NCBI GenBank assembly: GCA_910578365.1 | Contig: CAJTRC010000024.1 | Coordinates: forward strand, 1 to 32,635 | DNA from: an uncultured Muribaculaceae bacterium | GTDB lineage: Bacteria; Bacteroidota; Bacteroidia; Bacteroidales; Muribaculaceae | Direction: 5' to 3' | Length of the DNA stretch: 32,635 nt | Shown here: positions 24,629 to 32,622 of the stretch, piece by piece | Numbering within the stretch: position 1 is the stretch's first letter | Layout: every line of letters starts with the position of its first letter | Translations under genes and position numbers: made by a program | The notes under the pieces: model-generated | Told to the model about the DNA's origin: nothing | What the model saw: the letters and a program-made list of their open reading frames with translations, nothing else | Databases searched by the model: none

Positions 24629-24659
24629 CAAAATTAACATAAAAATGTGAAATTGCAAA
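24629..24659 (-). promoter_or_regulatory. rprXY-fldA promoter
   Basis: On the minus strand TTTG (24656-24659), a 19-nt spacer and TAATTTTG (24629-24636) match the Bacteroidetes consensus exactly. The predicted leader before rprX is about 130 nt. The stretch 24492-24728 holds no gene. Confidence 0.78.
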
Positions 24660-24689
24660 ATTTTCAGACCTTTTTTTGTGATTTTCAGC

Positions 24690-24723
24690 AAAAAAAGAAT
24701 TTGGCACGCGCCGTATCCCGGCG
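24690..24723 (-). terminator. Possible nhaA terminator
   Basis: A short 5-bp GC stem (24709-24713 with 24719-24723) sits just after the nhaA stop and is followed on the minus strand, about 12 nt later, by a run of seven T. The gap between stem and T run makes it weak. Confidence 0.35.
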
Positions 24724-24728
24724 AGAAG

Positions 24729-26120
24729 TCAGTCTTCTTCGTCGGGTGCGGCTGCTTTGGGCAGAGTGACATGCAGCAGCAGCCAGCCTCCGACACCTGC
24801 CAGCAGCGAGCCTGCCACAATGCCGAGCTTGGCATGGTTGAGCAGTTCTATGGCGAGAGGGTCTGCGCCGTTGAACGTCAGCGTGGCTATGAACAGCGAC
24901 ACCGTAAAACCAATGCCTCCGAGCATCGATACTGCCGCTATCATCTTCCAGTTGCTGTGGTCGGGCATAGGAGCCGCGCCGAGCTTGACGGTAAGCCACG
25001 AGAAGCTCAGTATACCGACAAATTTGCCTGCGACAAGAGCCAGGATTACAGCCAGCGACACACCCTCAATTACCGACGCCGGGTCGGTGTCAAGCAGAAA
25101 TATGCCGGCATTGGCAAAGGCGAACAGCGGCACAATGAAGTAGTTGACGATAGGGTGGAGCGAGTCTTCGAGTTCCTGCAGCGGCGAAATTACCTTGTCG
25201 GAAGCCGATTCAACCTCTTTGAGCCAGTTCAGCTGATGGCGGTTGAGAATCGTGCGCTGATTGAGCAGTTCGTCGTCTTCGCCACGGAAGTGGGCAATGG
25301 AGTTACGTATTATTTTTATATATTTCTTGGGGGCGAATACCGGTGTTGCCGGTACACAGAAGGCTACCAGCACTCCGGCGATGGTAGGGTGGATGCCTGA
25401 GTTGAGAAACAGAAACCACACCACACCGCCTATGCCCAGGTAGAAAATCTTGCTCTTGATGTGCATGTGGCTGCCCAGCAGAAGCACCACCAGCAGTCCG
25501 GCGGCATAAAGCAGCAGGTCAGCCTCGATGTGGGTGGTGTAGAATGCGGCTATCACCACAATGCCGCCAATGTCGTCCACCACAGCCAGGGTGGTAAGGA
25601 AAATCTTCAGTGACAGCGGCACACGCTTGCCGAGCATGGCCAGCACACCCAGCGAAAAAGCAATGTCGGTTGCCATGGGTATGGCTGCTCCGCCACTGTA
25701 TTCGGTGCCGGCGGCCAGCAGCCAGTAAATCAGCACAGGGCAGACCATGCCGCCTACGGCAGCCGTTATTGGCAGCAGCGCCTGTTTGAACGATGCCAGT
25801 TCGCCTACCAGAATCTCACGTTTTATCTCAAGGCCGATGGAGAAGAAAAAAATGGCCATCAGGGCATCGTTGATAAATGCCAGCATATCCATGGGATGCC
25901 CCGAGTGGCTGAATATGTTGAAGTCACCCACCTGCAGGCGTACTTCCTGAGTCCAGAAGTTGAAATAATACTCGTTTATACTTGGGATATTGGCTATTAC
26001 CAGCGCGAGCACCGTGGCTGCAATCAATACGTTGCCACCGGAGGCATGGCGGCGTAGTGTCTGACGCGCCGCATAAAACACACGGTGCGGAAAGTCGGGT
26101 TCCTGTTGAATTGTACTCAT
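24729..26120 (-). CDS. nhaA: Na+/H+ antiporter NhaA
   Basis: This is a 463-residue inner-membrane antiporter that exports Na+ in exchange for protons. The ion-binding pair is D182/D183 in 'AVVDDIGGIVVIA', matching E. coli D163/D164. Asp152 in 'MATDIAFSLGVL' matches D133. About twelve membrane helices are evident. It is longer than the E. coli protein (388 residues). Part of the excess is a polar loop at about 285-320, and the rest is a short soluble N-terminus. No consensus promoter was seen upstream. It lies upstream of the rprX promoter on the same strand. Confidence 0.95.
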   Translation of the reverse strand: MSTIQQEPDFPHRVFYAARQTLRRHASGGNVLIAATVLALVIANIPSINEYYFNFWTQEVRLQVGDFNIFSHSGHPMDMLAFINDALMAIFFFSIGLEIKREILVGELASFKQALLPITAAVGGMVCPVLIYWLLAAGTEYSGGAAIPMATDIAFSLGVLAMLGKRVPLSLKIFLTTLAVVDDIGGIVVIAAFYTTHIEADLLLYAAGLLVVLLLGSHMHIKSKIFYLGIGGVVWFLFLNSGIHPTIAGVLVAFCVPATPVFAPKKYIKIIRNSIAHFRGEDDELLNQRTILNRHQLNWLKEVESASDKVISPLQELEDSLHPIVNYFIVPLFAFANAGIFLLDTDPASVIEGVSLAVILALVAGKFVGILSFSWLTVKLGAAPMPDHSNWKMIAAVSMLGGIGFTVSLFIATLTFNGADPLAIELLNHAKLGIVAGSLLAGVGGWLLLHVTLPKAAAPDEED

Positions 26121-26294
26121 AATGGATGTGTTGAAACGTTTTTATAGCCGGTTCGACAATGAATGTTAACGTCAGGTCAATAGTTATTTACGAGCCGGAT
26201 TTTATATTAAAACAAACCTAATTCTTAGATGTTTACGTAGCAGATTGCTTACGGATATACAGATACTCCCTACAAAACTTATGCCATAAAATCA

Positions 26295-26324
26295 GTCGGG
26301 GCACCCGTTTTAGGGCGCCCCGAC
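26295..26324 (-). terminator. Hairpin after the 26371 lipoprotein gene
   Basis: A 12-bp stem with one mismatch (26295-26306 with 26313-26324) and a 6-nt loop lies 46 bp past the lipoprotein stop. The T run on the minus strand is weak. The rest of the 250-bp gap 26121-26370 shows no gene. Confidence 0.6.
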
Positions 26325-26370
26325 CACAGGTTAGAGATGCATAGTTATCTATAACAGCTGTTTGGAACTA

Positions 26371-26853
26371 TCAGTCGTTGATGCTTGGAGTTACGATACG
26401 GTGTTGGATTACATCATCGCCGGCGGTGTCCGGCAGTTCATTTTCATCAGATACCACGCAAACGGTAAATGAAATCAGAGCGGTGGCCATTTCCTTGTCG
26501 ACTGCATATACCGGACAAGAAATCTGCAGACTGTGATTGCCAAGCGGGGTGGTGCTGCTGGTTTCGATTTCGAAGCCATAAGGCTCTACTACGCTGGTGC
26601 CAAGCGGGAAAGCATCCCAGAAGTAAGTGGCCGATGTGATGATGGCACTCTTGCCTGCCTCGCGGTTTATGACCTTGACGCCTTCAATCGAGAAGCTTTC
26701 GCCTTGTACCACATAAATTACACCGTCTTCGCCTATGGCGGCATCCTGGAAGGTTACGTCGAAATCTACGTTAGGCAGATCGTCATCGTCGTCGTGGCAT
26801 GATGTGAGGCCCAGAGGAATGAGCAGCAGCAGGAGATAAAAAAACTTTTTCAT
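26371..26853 (-). CDS. Small lipoprotein of unknown function
   Basis: This is a 160-residue predicted lipoprotein. The lipobox is 'GLTSC', Cys19, followed directly by His and five Asp, an acidic stretch common after the lipid anchor of surface-exposed Bacteroidetes lipoproteins. The mature part is beta-rich ('VIYVVQGESFSIEGVKVINR', 'SATYFWDAFPLGTSV') and may be an immunoglobulin-like fold; I do not recognise the family. The ATG at 26853 is chosen; a TTG two codons upstream would also be open. A terminator-like hairpin lies 22 bp upstream of the start and no promoter was found between them. Expression may depend on read-through from clpB. Confidence 0.78.
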   Translation of the reverse strand: MKKFFYLLLLLIPLGLTSCHDDDDDLPNVDFDVTFQDAAIGEDGVIYVVQGESFSIEGVKVINREAGKSAIITSATYFWDAFPLGTSVVEPYGFEIETSSTTPLGNHSLQISCPVYAVDKEMATALISFTVCVVSDENELPDTAGDDVIQHRIVTPSIND

Positions 26854-26874
26854 ATTCAAGTGGATTGAGAGAAA

Positions 26875-26916
26875 GTAAAAAATTCCGGCCGGAGCTATGT
26901 CAACCCCGACCGGAAT
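26875..26916 (-). terminator. clpB terminator or leader hairpin
   Basis: An 11-bp stem with one mismatch (26882-26892 with 26906-26916) is followed on the minus strand by a run of six T. It lies between the clpB stop and the next lipoprotein gene. Confidence 0.75.
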
Positions 26917-26935
26917 CCGGGTTATAAATTAGGGT

Positions 26936-29530
26936 TTAGTTCTTAAATATAAGCGATTCGCTATTGTCGTCCACGTCGATTATAATGGGTTTGTCGCGGT
27001 CGACAGTCTGTGCCAGGATGTCTTTCGACAGGCGGTTCAGCACCAGGCGGTGTATCACACGCTTTACCGGGCGGGCGCCGAACTCGGGGTCGTAGCCTTC
27101 TTCGGCAAGATAGCTAAGTGCCTTAGGAGTTACTTCGAGCGTTATGCCGTTTGTGCGCAGCATCTTCTGAACGCTCTTGATTTGCAGGCCCACAATCTCT
27201 TCGATTTCAACTCGGTTCAGCGGAGTAAACATAATGATTTCGTCGATTCGGTTGAGGAATTCGGGACGTATGGTCTGTTTAAGCATTTCGAGTACCTGCC
27301 CTTTGGTAGTTTCAATGGTTTCGAAGCGGTTGTCGTCGGTTATCTTGGCGAAGTTGTCGCGGATAAGCTGCGACCCCATGTTCGAAGTCATTATTATAAT
27401 AGTGTTCTTGAAGTTCACACTGCGGCCCTTGTTGTCGGTGAGGTGGCCGTCATCGAGCACCTGCAGCAGAATATTGAACACATCGGGGTGCGCCTTTTCG
27501 ATTTCGTCGAACAGAACCACTGAGTATGGTTTGCGCCGTACGGCCTCGGTCAGCTGTCCGCCTTCGTCGTAGCCCACGTATCCCGGAGGCGCTCCTACCA
27601 GTCGGCTCACCGAGTGCTTCTCCTGATATTCGCTCATGTCGATACGGGTCATCATGTTCTCGTCGTCGAAGAGATATTCGGCCAGAGCCTTTGCCAGCTC
27701 GGTCTTGCCCACGCCGGTAGTGCCGAGGAAAATAAACGAGCCGATAGGGCGCTTGGGGTCGTTCAGGCCCGCGCGGCTGCGGCGAACGGCATCGGCAATG
27801 GCGCAGATGGCGTCGTCCTGGCCAATCACACGGTCGTGCAGTTCTTCTTCCAGGTGCAGCAGTTTTTCTTTTTCGGACTGCACCATCTTGTTCACCGGTA
27901 TGCCGGTCCAGCGGCTTACTACGTCGGCGATATCTTCCGAGTCGACTTCCTCCTTAATAAGAGCACGGTCGCCCTGCATCATTCGCAGCTGCTCCTGAAC
28001 GTCCTTATTTTCCTGCTCCTTCTGCTGGATTTTGGAATAGCGGATCTCGGCCACCTTGGCATAGTCGCCCTCGCGTTCGGCCTTTTCGGCATCGAAGTTC
28101 AGCTGTTCGATGTCAATCTTGTTCTGCTGTATGCGGTTTATGAGTTCCTTTTCGGCCTTCCACTTGGCAGAGTATTCCTTCTCCTCCTCGCGCAGTTCGG
28201 CAATATCCTTTTCGATTTCCTTGACCTTTTCCTTCATGCCTTCGCGCTTGATAGCCTCGCGTTCGATTTCCTTCTGGGCAATCCGGCGGGTAATATCGTC
28301 GAGAGCCTGCGGCACAGAGTCAATTTCGAGTTTAAGTTTGGAAGCAGCCTCGTCGATAAGGTCAATAGCCTTGTCGGGCAGGAAACGGTCGGTGATGTAT
28401 CGCTCCGACAGCTGCACTGCGGCGATAATCGCTTCGTCGCGGATACGCACCTTGTGGTGGTTTTCGTAGCGTTCTTTCAGGCCGCGCAGAATAGCTATGG
28501 CGCTCATTTCGTCGGGTTCGTTTACCATTACCTTCTGGAAGCGGCGTTCAAGCGCTTTGTCTTTTTCGAAGTACTTCTGATATTCGTCGAGTGTGGTGGC
28601 GCCTATGCTGCGTAGTTCGCCACGGGCCAGAGCCGGTTTGAGAATATTGGCAGCATCCATGGCGCCTTCGCCTTTGCCGGCACCCACAAGGGTGTGGATT
28701 TCGTCGATGAACAGAATTATTTCACCATCGGCGCCTGTAACTTCGTTGACGATAGCTTTCAGACGCTCCTCGAATTCACCTTTATATTTGGCGCCTGCCA
28801 CCAGCGCGCCCATGTCGAGCGAATAAATCTGCTTGGTGCGCAGGTTTTCGGGTACGTCGCCACGTACTATACGGTGTGCCAGACCTTCGGCTATGGCAGT
28901 CTTGCCGGTGCCCGGTTCGCCGATAAGCATGGGGTTGTTTTTTGTACGGCGGCTGAGAATCTGCAGCACACGTCGTATCTCTTCGTCGCGTCCGATTACC
29001 GGGTCGAGCTTGCCCGAGCGGGCGCGTTCGTTGAGGTTTACAGCATATTTGCTCAGAGCGTTATAGGTTTCTTCGGCGCCCTGGTCGGTAGCCTTCTTGC
29101 CCTTGCGCAGTTCGTCGATGGCCGCCTTGAGTTCTTTTTCAGTAAGGCCGGCATCCTTAAGAATTGACGAAGCCGAGGAATTCACATCGAACAGCGCCAT
29201 CAGTATGGCCTCGAGGGTAACATATTCGTCGCCTTGCTTCTTGGCCATGTCGATTGCACGCTGCAGCACATCGTTGGCGCTGCGGCTGAGGTATGGTTCA
29301 CCGCCGCTGACTTTAGGCAGCGCGTTGATGTCGCGGTCAACCTGCATGTTTATCTGGCCGAGGTTGGCGCCTATCTTCTGAAAGATAAACTTTACCAGCG
29401 ACTCGCCTTCTTCAATCACAGCCTTGAGCAGGATTACAGGCTCAATTGCCTGCAAGCCGGCGCCACGGGTGATTTCAACAGCCTTTTGGATGGCTTCTTG
29501 CGATTTAATGGTAAAATTGTTGAAATTCAT
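26936..29530 (-). CDS. clpB: ATP-dependent disaggregase ClpB
   Basis: This is an 864-residue Hsp100 chaperone that pulls proteins out of aggregates with DnaK. The N-terminal double Clp repeat spans about 1-145. The first AAA+ domain has Walker A 'GEPGTGKT' (204-211) and Walker B 'LFIDEIHT'. The middle coiled-coil lies at about 405-525 ('KEIEKDIAELREEEKEYSAK'), which separates ClpB from ClpA and ClpC. The second AAA+ domain has 'GTTGVGKT' and 'VLFDEIEKAHPDV'. Full length. The upstream gap (29531-29632) has only an imperfect promoter-like arrangement and no clear heat-shock operator. No terminator was seen after the preceding small ORF, so partial cotranscription is possible. Confidence 0.97.
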   Translation of the reverse strand: MNFNNFTIKSQEAIQKAVEITRGAGLQAIEPVILLKAVIEEGESLVKFIFQKIGANLGQINMQVDRDINALPKVSGGEPYLSRSANDVLQRAIDMAKKQGDEYVTLEAILMALFDVNSSASSILKDAGLTEKELKAAIDELRKGKKATDQGAEETYNALSKYAVNLNERARSGKLDPVIGRDEEIRRVLQILSRRTKNNPMLIGEPGTGKTAIAEGLAHRIVRGDVPENLRTKQIYSLDMGALVAGAKYKGEFEERLKAIVNEVTGADGEIILFIDEIHTLVGAGKGEGAMDAANILKPALARGELRSIGATTLDEYQKYFEKDKALERRFQKVMVNEPDEMSAIAILRGLKERYENHHKVRIRDEAIIAAVQLSERYITDRFLPDKAIDLIDEAASKLKLEIDSVPQALDDITRRIAQKEIEREAIKREGMKEKVKEIEKDIAELREEEKEYSAKWKAEKELINRIQQNKIDIEQLNFDAEKAEREGDYAKVAEIRYSKIQQKEQENKDVQEQLRMMQGDRALIKEEVDSEDIADVVSRWTGIPVNKMVQSEKEKLLHLEEELHDRVIGQDDAICAIADAVRRSRAGLNDPKRPIGSFIFLGTTGVGKTELAKALAEYLFDDENMMTRIDMSEYQEKHSVSRLVGAPPGYVGYDEGGQLTEAVRRKPYSVVLFDEIEKAHPDVFNILLQVLDDGHLTDNKGRSVNFKNTIIIMTSNMGSQLIRDNFAKITDDNRFETIETTKGQVLEMLKQTIRPEFLNRIDEIIMFTPLNRVEIEEIVGLQIKSVQKMLRTNGITLEVTPKALSYLAEEGYDPEFGARPVKRVIHRLVLNRLSKDILAQTVDRDKPIIIDVDDNSESLIFKN

Positions 29531-29632
29531 AGTAGTGAATTGTAATGTTTGTTGTTGAAACGAAAAAGCTTTATGGCCTTTCTGACTATTTTAACAAATG
29601 TGATGCCAATATGTTTAACTCGCCACTGTGAA

Positions 29633-29806
29633 TTAAGAGGCGGGTGTTTTGTCCGGAAGCGGCGAATGTTTGTCGCTGCCGAAATGGAGCATGTTCATTT
29701 CAAGCGGTGTCCGCCGCACTGCGCCGGGTACAGGCGGTTTGACGTCGGAGGATAAATTTTGTGCAAGTGCTTTTGCATCACTGATTTTGCCTAGGACTAT
29801 TCCCAT
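29633..29806 (-). CDS. 57-residue ORF behind the VKOR gene, unrecognised
   Basis: This is a short ORF on the minus strand, 57 codons plus TAA. The ATG at 29806 lies 5 nt after the stop of the VKOR gene, and an in-frame stop sits four codons upstream, so the start is well defined. The product begins 'MGIVLGKISDAKALAQNLSS', then a proline-rich stretch ('DVKPPVPGAVRRTP'), then 'LEMNMLHFGSDKHSPLPDK'. It has no Cys, no signal peptide, no membrane helix and no double-Gly leader. I do not recognise a family. Its tight placement after a thioredoxin and a pseudo-C39/VKOR protein suggests a cotranslated partner or peptide product (inference). It could be chance, but the 280-bp gap has no other gene. 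Confidence 0.5.
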   Translation of the reverse strand: MGIVLGKISDAKALAQNLSSDVKPPVPGAVRRTPLEMNMLHFGSDKHSPLPDKTPAS

Positions 29807-29811
29807 GATTA

Positions 29812-30807
29812 TTACTGTTTATTTGTCACCAATTCAGCAAATTTGTTCAGCATCAATACCGCCGCCACATAGCAGCAAAGCAGAATCCATGGCCCGGGGG
29901 TGTCGAGCCTGAAGTGGCGCTCGAAGCCACCTGACAGATAACAGAAAAACTGACACCATAGCAGCCCCTGTGTAATAACGCACAGCGTACACCAGTGCCG
30001 CGCCCTGAAGCGCTGGTACCAGATGCTCCAGAAAGTAAATGGCAGACAGCATATGTTGGCCATAGCCAGATAGTTGATATACGAAGGGAACAACAGTAAT
30101 GCAGCCGTACTGACGGCGAAATAGCCGAGGCCTACCTCGCTCCAGCCGAACAATCCAAAGAACTTAGATGCTTCCATGGCCAGAATCTTGTCGCAACCTC
30201 CGCGCTGCAGCACACTGCATACACGGTCGGCTGCTGTGGTATGTATGTTCAGAGATTTAAGCATCAGCATGGAAGTCACAGTCAGACCGGCCAGGTCTAC
30301 CATAATCAGAACCGATGCAGCCACACTATGATATAATCCGCGGGTGACATACAGATATGTCAGTATTGTCACCATGGCAGTTGTCATAATCCATGTAAGG
30401 GCTTCTGAGGCGAAATCAAGCATGCGGTGGCGATGGTATTCAGGTTCGCATGCGCCTGCCTGCGGGCTGGCAAGCAGTACCACCCCGGTCCAATTTTTCT
30501 CGAAATCCGAAACCGGCATCTGCTTGCGTTCACCTTTGCATATATAGTCAACCTGTGATGGTGAAACGGCGGTTACAATTACAAAATTATCGGGTTTCTG
30601 AGCCAGAAATGGTAATGGAATATGCCCGACGCTGCCCGTACGGGGCACGCGCCAGGCCGAGTTTTCCACCCCGTACTCATCCAGTAGCCGGCTCAGGCCA
30701 AAGAGCGACTTGAATGTAAGTCCGTTGAAACGGCTGTCGCTGTAGCGGCCGGTATGCTGCACTCCCAGGGCCTGCAGAAAATCGCTGAATATCGAAGCCT
30801 TTGCCAT
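29812..30807 (-). CDS. VKOR-family membrane oxidoreductase with degenerate C39-like N-domain
   Basis: This is a 331-residue protein. Residues 1-115 resemble the peptidase C39-like domain found on Bacteroidetes VKOR proteins ('NGLTFKSLFGLSRLLDEYGV', 'FEKNWTGVVLLAS'). The catalytic Cys and His of C39 proteases are not seen, so it is probably a binding domain. The membrane part (about 135-325) carries VKOR features: loop pair Cys197 and Cys205 ('CSVLQRGGC') and the active-site 'CTLC' (273-276). VKOR proteins oxidise thioredoxin-like partners and pass electrons to quinone, driving disulfide formation. The ATG at 30807 overlaps the thioredoxin stop (TAATG), so I rejected an in-frame ATG at 30870. 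A 57-residue ORF follows after 5 nt. Confidence 0.86.
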   Translation of the reverse strand: MAKASIFSDFLQALGVQHTGRYSDSRFNGLTFKSLFGLSRLLDEYGVENSAWRVPRTGSVGHIPLPFLAQKPDNFVIVTAVSPSQVDYICKGERKQMPVSDFEKNWTGVVLLASPQAGACEPEYHRHRMLDFASEALTWIMTTAMVTILTYLYVTRGLYHSVAASVLIMVDLAGLTVTSMLMLKSLNIHTTAADRVCSVLQRGGCDKILAMEASKFFGLFGWSEVGLGYFAVSTAALLLFPSYINYLAMANICCLPFTFWSIWYQRFRARHWCTLCVITQGLLWCQFFCYLSGGFERHFRLDTPGPWILLCCYVAAVLMLNKFAELVTNKQ

Positions 30808-31100
30808 TATACGTAATGCTGTATTTTGGCCAAAAGGGTATTGCCGTCGATTTCGCCGCTCAAACGCCATACTTCCTCGCCATTCTTATAGAGAATAAAA
30901 GTTGGGGTGCCTTCGATATGTTGTTCGTCGGCTACGTCGCGGTTTTCGTCGATGTCAAGCTGATAGAGCTGTACTTCGCCACTGAGCAGGGTCTTGATAT
31001 CTTCTACCACCGGCTCCATGCGTTGGCAGTGTCCGCACCATGTGGCATAAAATTCTATTAATACTGCAGGTGCTGATTTTATTACGTCGTCATAAGTCAT
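30807..31100 (-). CDS. Thioredoxin-like protein
   Basis: This is a 97-residue single-domain thioredoxin. The active site is 'WCGHC' (21-25) and the cis-Pro is Pro66 in 'EGTPTFILYKNG'. The dipeptide Gly-His between the Cys, rather than Gly-Pro, usually makes the disulfide more oxidising, as in PDI and DsbA-type centres. No signal peptide is visible, so a cytoplasmic location is expected. That is puzzling for a redox partner of a membrane VKOR acting on the periplasmic side. The stop overlaps the VKOR start by one base. No consensus promoter was found upstream. Confidence 0.93.
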   Translation of the reverse strand: MTYDDVIKSAPAVLIEFYATWCGHCQRMEPVVEDIKTLLSGEVQLYQLDIDENRDVADEQHIEGTPTFILYKNGEEVWRLSGEIDGNTLLAKIQHYV

Positions 31101-31422
31101 AATAGTAGGTATTTAGTTTCCTATGCACATAAAACAAATCGCTACACTAAAAGTTAACCGAACATCTGCTTTGTAGAACCATAATAGCGATTTTATTGCG
31201 GCTTGATAGGGCACAAGGGCGGCGTACTGAAATTGCCGGTTAACATTATTGATAGAACCGTTCGATACAGCCTCCGATGTCGGAGCGGAGCAAAAAATAT
31301 GATAATAAATAATATTTGATATTTACGACGCAATTATGCCTTAATTTTAACCTAAGTGATATTAAAGTTTATTAAATGCGTATAACGGCAGAACTAAATG
31401 CATTACTTTTGCGAATCACATA
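31101..31422. other. AT-rich intergenic region with a palindrome
   Basis: The 300-odd bases between the divergent thioredoxin gene and the plus-strand gene show no coding sequence. A perfect short palindrome (CTCCGA 31272-31277 with TCGGAG 31280-31285) and an inverted CGGTT/AACCG pair are visible. Promoters for both sides should lie here. Confidence 0.5.
31404..31411 (+). promoter_or_regulatory. Probable -7 box of the 31435 gene
   Basis: TACTTTTG matches TAnnTTTG. No TTTG is found at the expected upstream spacing, so the promoter is only half supported. It would place transcription start near 31418, favouring a translation start after 31423. Confidence 0.4.
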
Positions 31423-31434
31423 ATGCTCGTGCCC

Positions 31435-32514
31435 ATGCTGCGTACATTTTTCATGATAATATTAATTCTGTTTATTGCCACCCACGCCTATGCACGGGAG
31501 CGGCATGCAGTAGTTGCAGACTCCGCCACCGGCTGCCCGTTGTCAGATGTGGTGGTATTCGACCTGCATGGCAAATATATAGGTACCTGTGAATCCGACG
31601 GCGCATTGCCGTTCATATACAGCGATGAATATCCGGTAACGGTGCGTCTGATGGGGTATGAAGAACGAAATATACCTGTGGCCACCACCGATACCATATT
31701 TATGAAGGAGCAGATTCTTGAACTGCCCGAATTTGTTGTGGAGTCGCGGGAACACAGAGTACTGCACATGCTTGCTTATGTACGTGAGTACTCAACGCTC
31801 TCGACGTATTCCGACACAATTTTCATGTTTCGTGAAAAGATGGTCGACTATATGCTGCCGTCTGACAATAAAGTCCGCTTCAATGGCTGGAACAATCCGC
31901 GTATCCTTACATCGAAATCGTATTACCGCTTTACAAATTCGCTGGGGCTCGATAGTGTGAGTGACTGCTGTAACCAACATTTTTCGTGGGCCGACTGGGT
32001 AGGTATTCCTCCCACAGCGCTGGTCCCTGCCGCTCTTACATCGCTTGCAGAGGGGACGGATTCGGTCCGAGGCCGATACGGCGCCAAAGAAGTGTGGAAG
32101 AAAAACGACAATCGAATTACTCTCGACGTAAATGTGATAAACGATGCCACCAGTCGCAGGTGGGTGCCGAATTTGTCACTGTTTTTTCGCGACGGTATCG
32201 ACTTCGAGCAGTTCAAGATTCGTTTCCACTTCGACAATGTAATCAGTGGTGTAATAGCTCCCATTGATCTTTGTGCCTACTCGTTCAATATCGAGTCGAA
32301 CGGGCGCGGGCGAGGCATGTTTATGTTCAACCGTGTCGACGAGCCGTTTTTTGTCAGCACCTATGCCGAGGTTTATGTGGTCGACAAGGAATTCATTACT
32401 GTGAAGGAAGCAAAGCAATGGGACAGCAAAAAACTTGCTTCGGACGACATAGCCATATATGAACCTGCCGAGGCTCCGGAACTGCAGGAACCCATACACG
32501 CGAGTTCGGGATAA
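31435..32514 (+). CDS. Exported carboxypeptidase-regulatory-like protein
   Basis: This is a protein of about 359 residues with a signal peptide ('FFMIILILFIATHAYA'). Residues about 22-95 form a carboxypeptidase-regulatory-like beta-sandwich ('GCPLSDVVVFDLHGKYIGTC', 'VTVRLMGYEERNIPV'), the domain found at the N-terminus of Bacteroidetes TonB receptors. The rest (about 100-359) has no plug or barrel signature and is not recognised. It carries 'HRVLHMLAYVREYSTLST' and several aromatic-rich segments. It is probably periplasmic or attached to the outer membrane. ATGs at 31423 and 31453 are alternatives; I prefer 31435 because of the -7 box at 31404-31411 and the charged n-region. It ends close to a hairpin. 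Confidence 0.8.
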   Translation: MLRTFFMIILILFIATHAYARERHAVVADSATGCPLSDVVVFDLHGKYIGTCESDGALPFIYSDEYPVTVRLMGYEERNIPVATTDTIFMKEQILELPEFVVESREHRVLHMLAYVREYSTLSTYSDTIFMFREKMVDYMLPSDNKVRFNGWNNPRILTSKSYYRFTNSLGLDSVSDCCNQHFSWADWVGIPPTALVPAALTSLAEGTDSVRGRYGAKEVWKKNDNRITLDVNVINDATSRRWVPNLSLFFRDGIDFEQFKIRFHFDNVISGVIAPIDLCAYSFNIESNGRGRGMFMFNRVDEPFFVSTYAEVYVVDKEFITVKEAKQWDSKKLASDDIAIYEPAEAPELQEPIHASSG

Positions 32515-32533
32515 GGAACACCATAAAAAAGTT

Positions 32534-32563
32534 GAATCGGCAGCTTAAAAAAGTTGCCGATTC
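32534..32563 (+). terminator. Hairpin after the 31435 gene
   Basis: A perfect 9-bp stem (32534-32542 with 32555-32563) has an A-rich loop. No T run follows it, so terminator function is uncertain. Confidence 0.5.
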
Positions 32564-32564
32564 T

Positions 32565-32596
32565 CTTGGTAATATTACTGATATTTAGTAATTTAG
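32565..32596 (+). promoter_or_regulatory. Possible promoter of the gene at the window end
   Basis: CTTG (32565-32568), a 20-nt spacer and TAATTTAG (32589-32596) come close to the Bacteroidetes consensus, with one deviation in each box. An ATG follows at 32623. Confidence 0.35.
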
Positions 32597-32622
32597 AGGT
32601 ACTAAACAATAAATACTGTATC

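Noticed and set aside
26121..26370. Possible tRNA from a GGTTCGA-like string at about 26150
   Set aside because: No matching acceptor or anticodon stems could be found around it.
29549..29755. Plus-strand 68-codon frame in the clpB-VKOR gap
   Set aside because: It is antisense to the minus-strand 57-residue ORF, which has a better start context and operon spacing.
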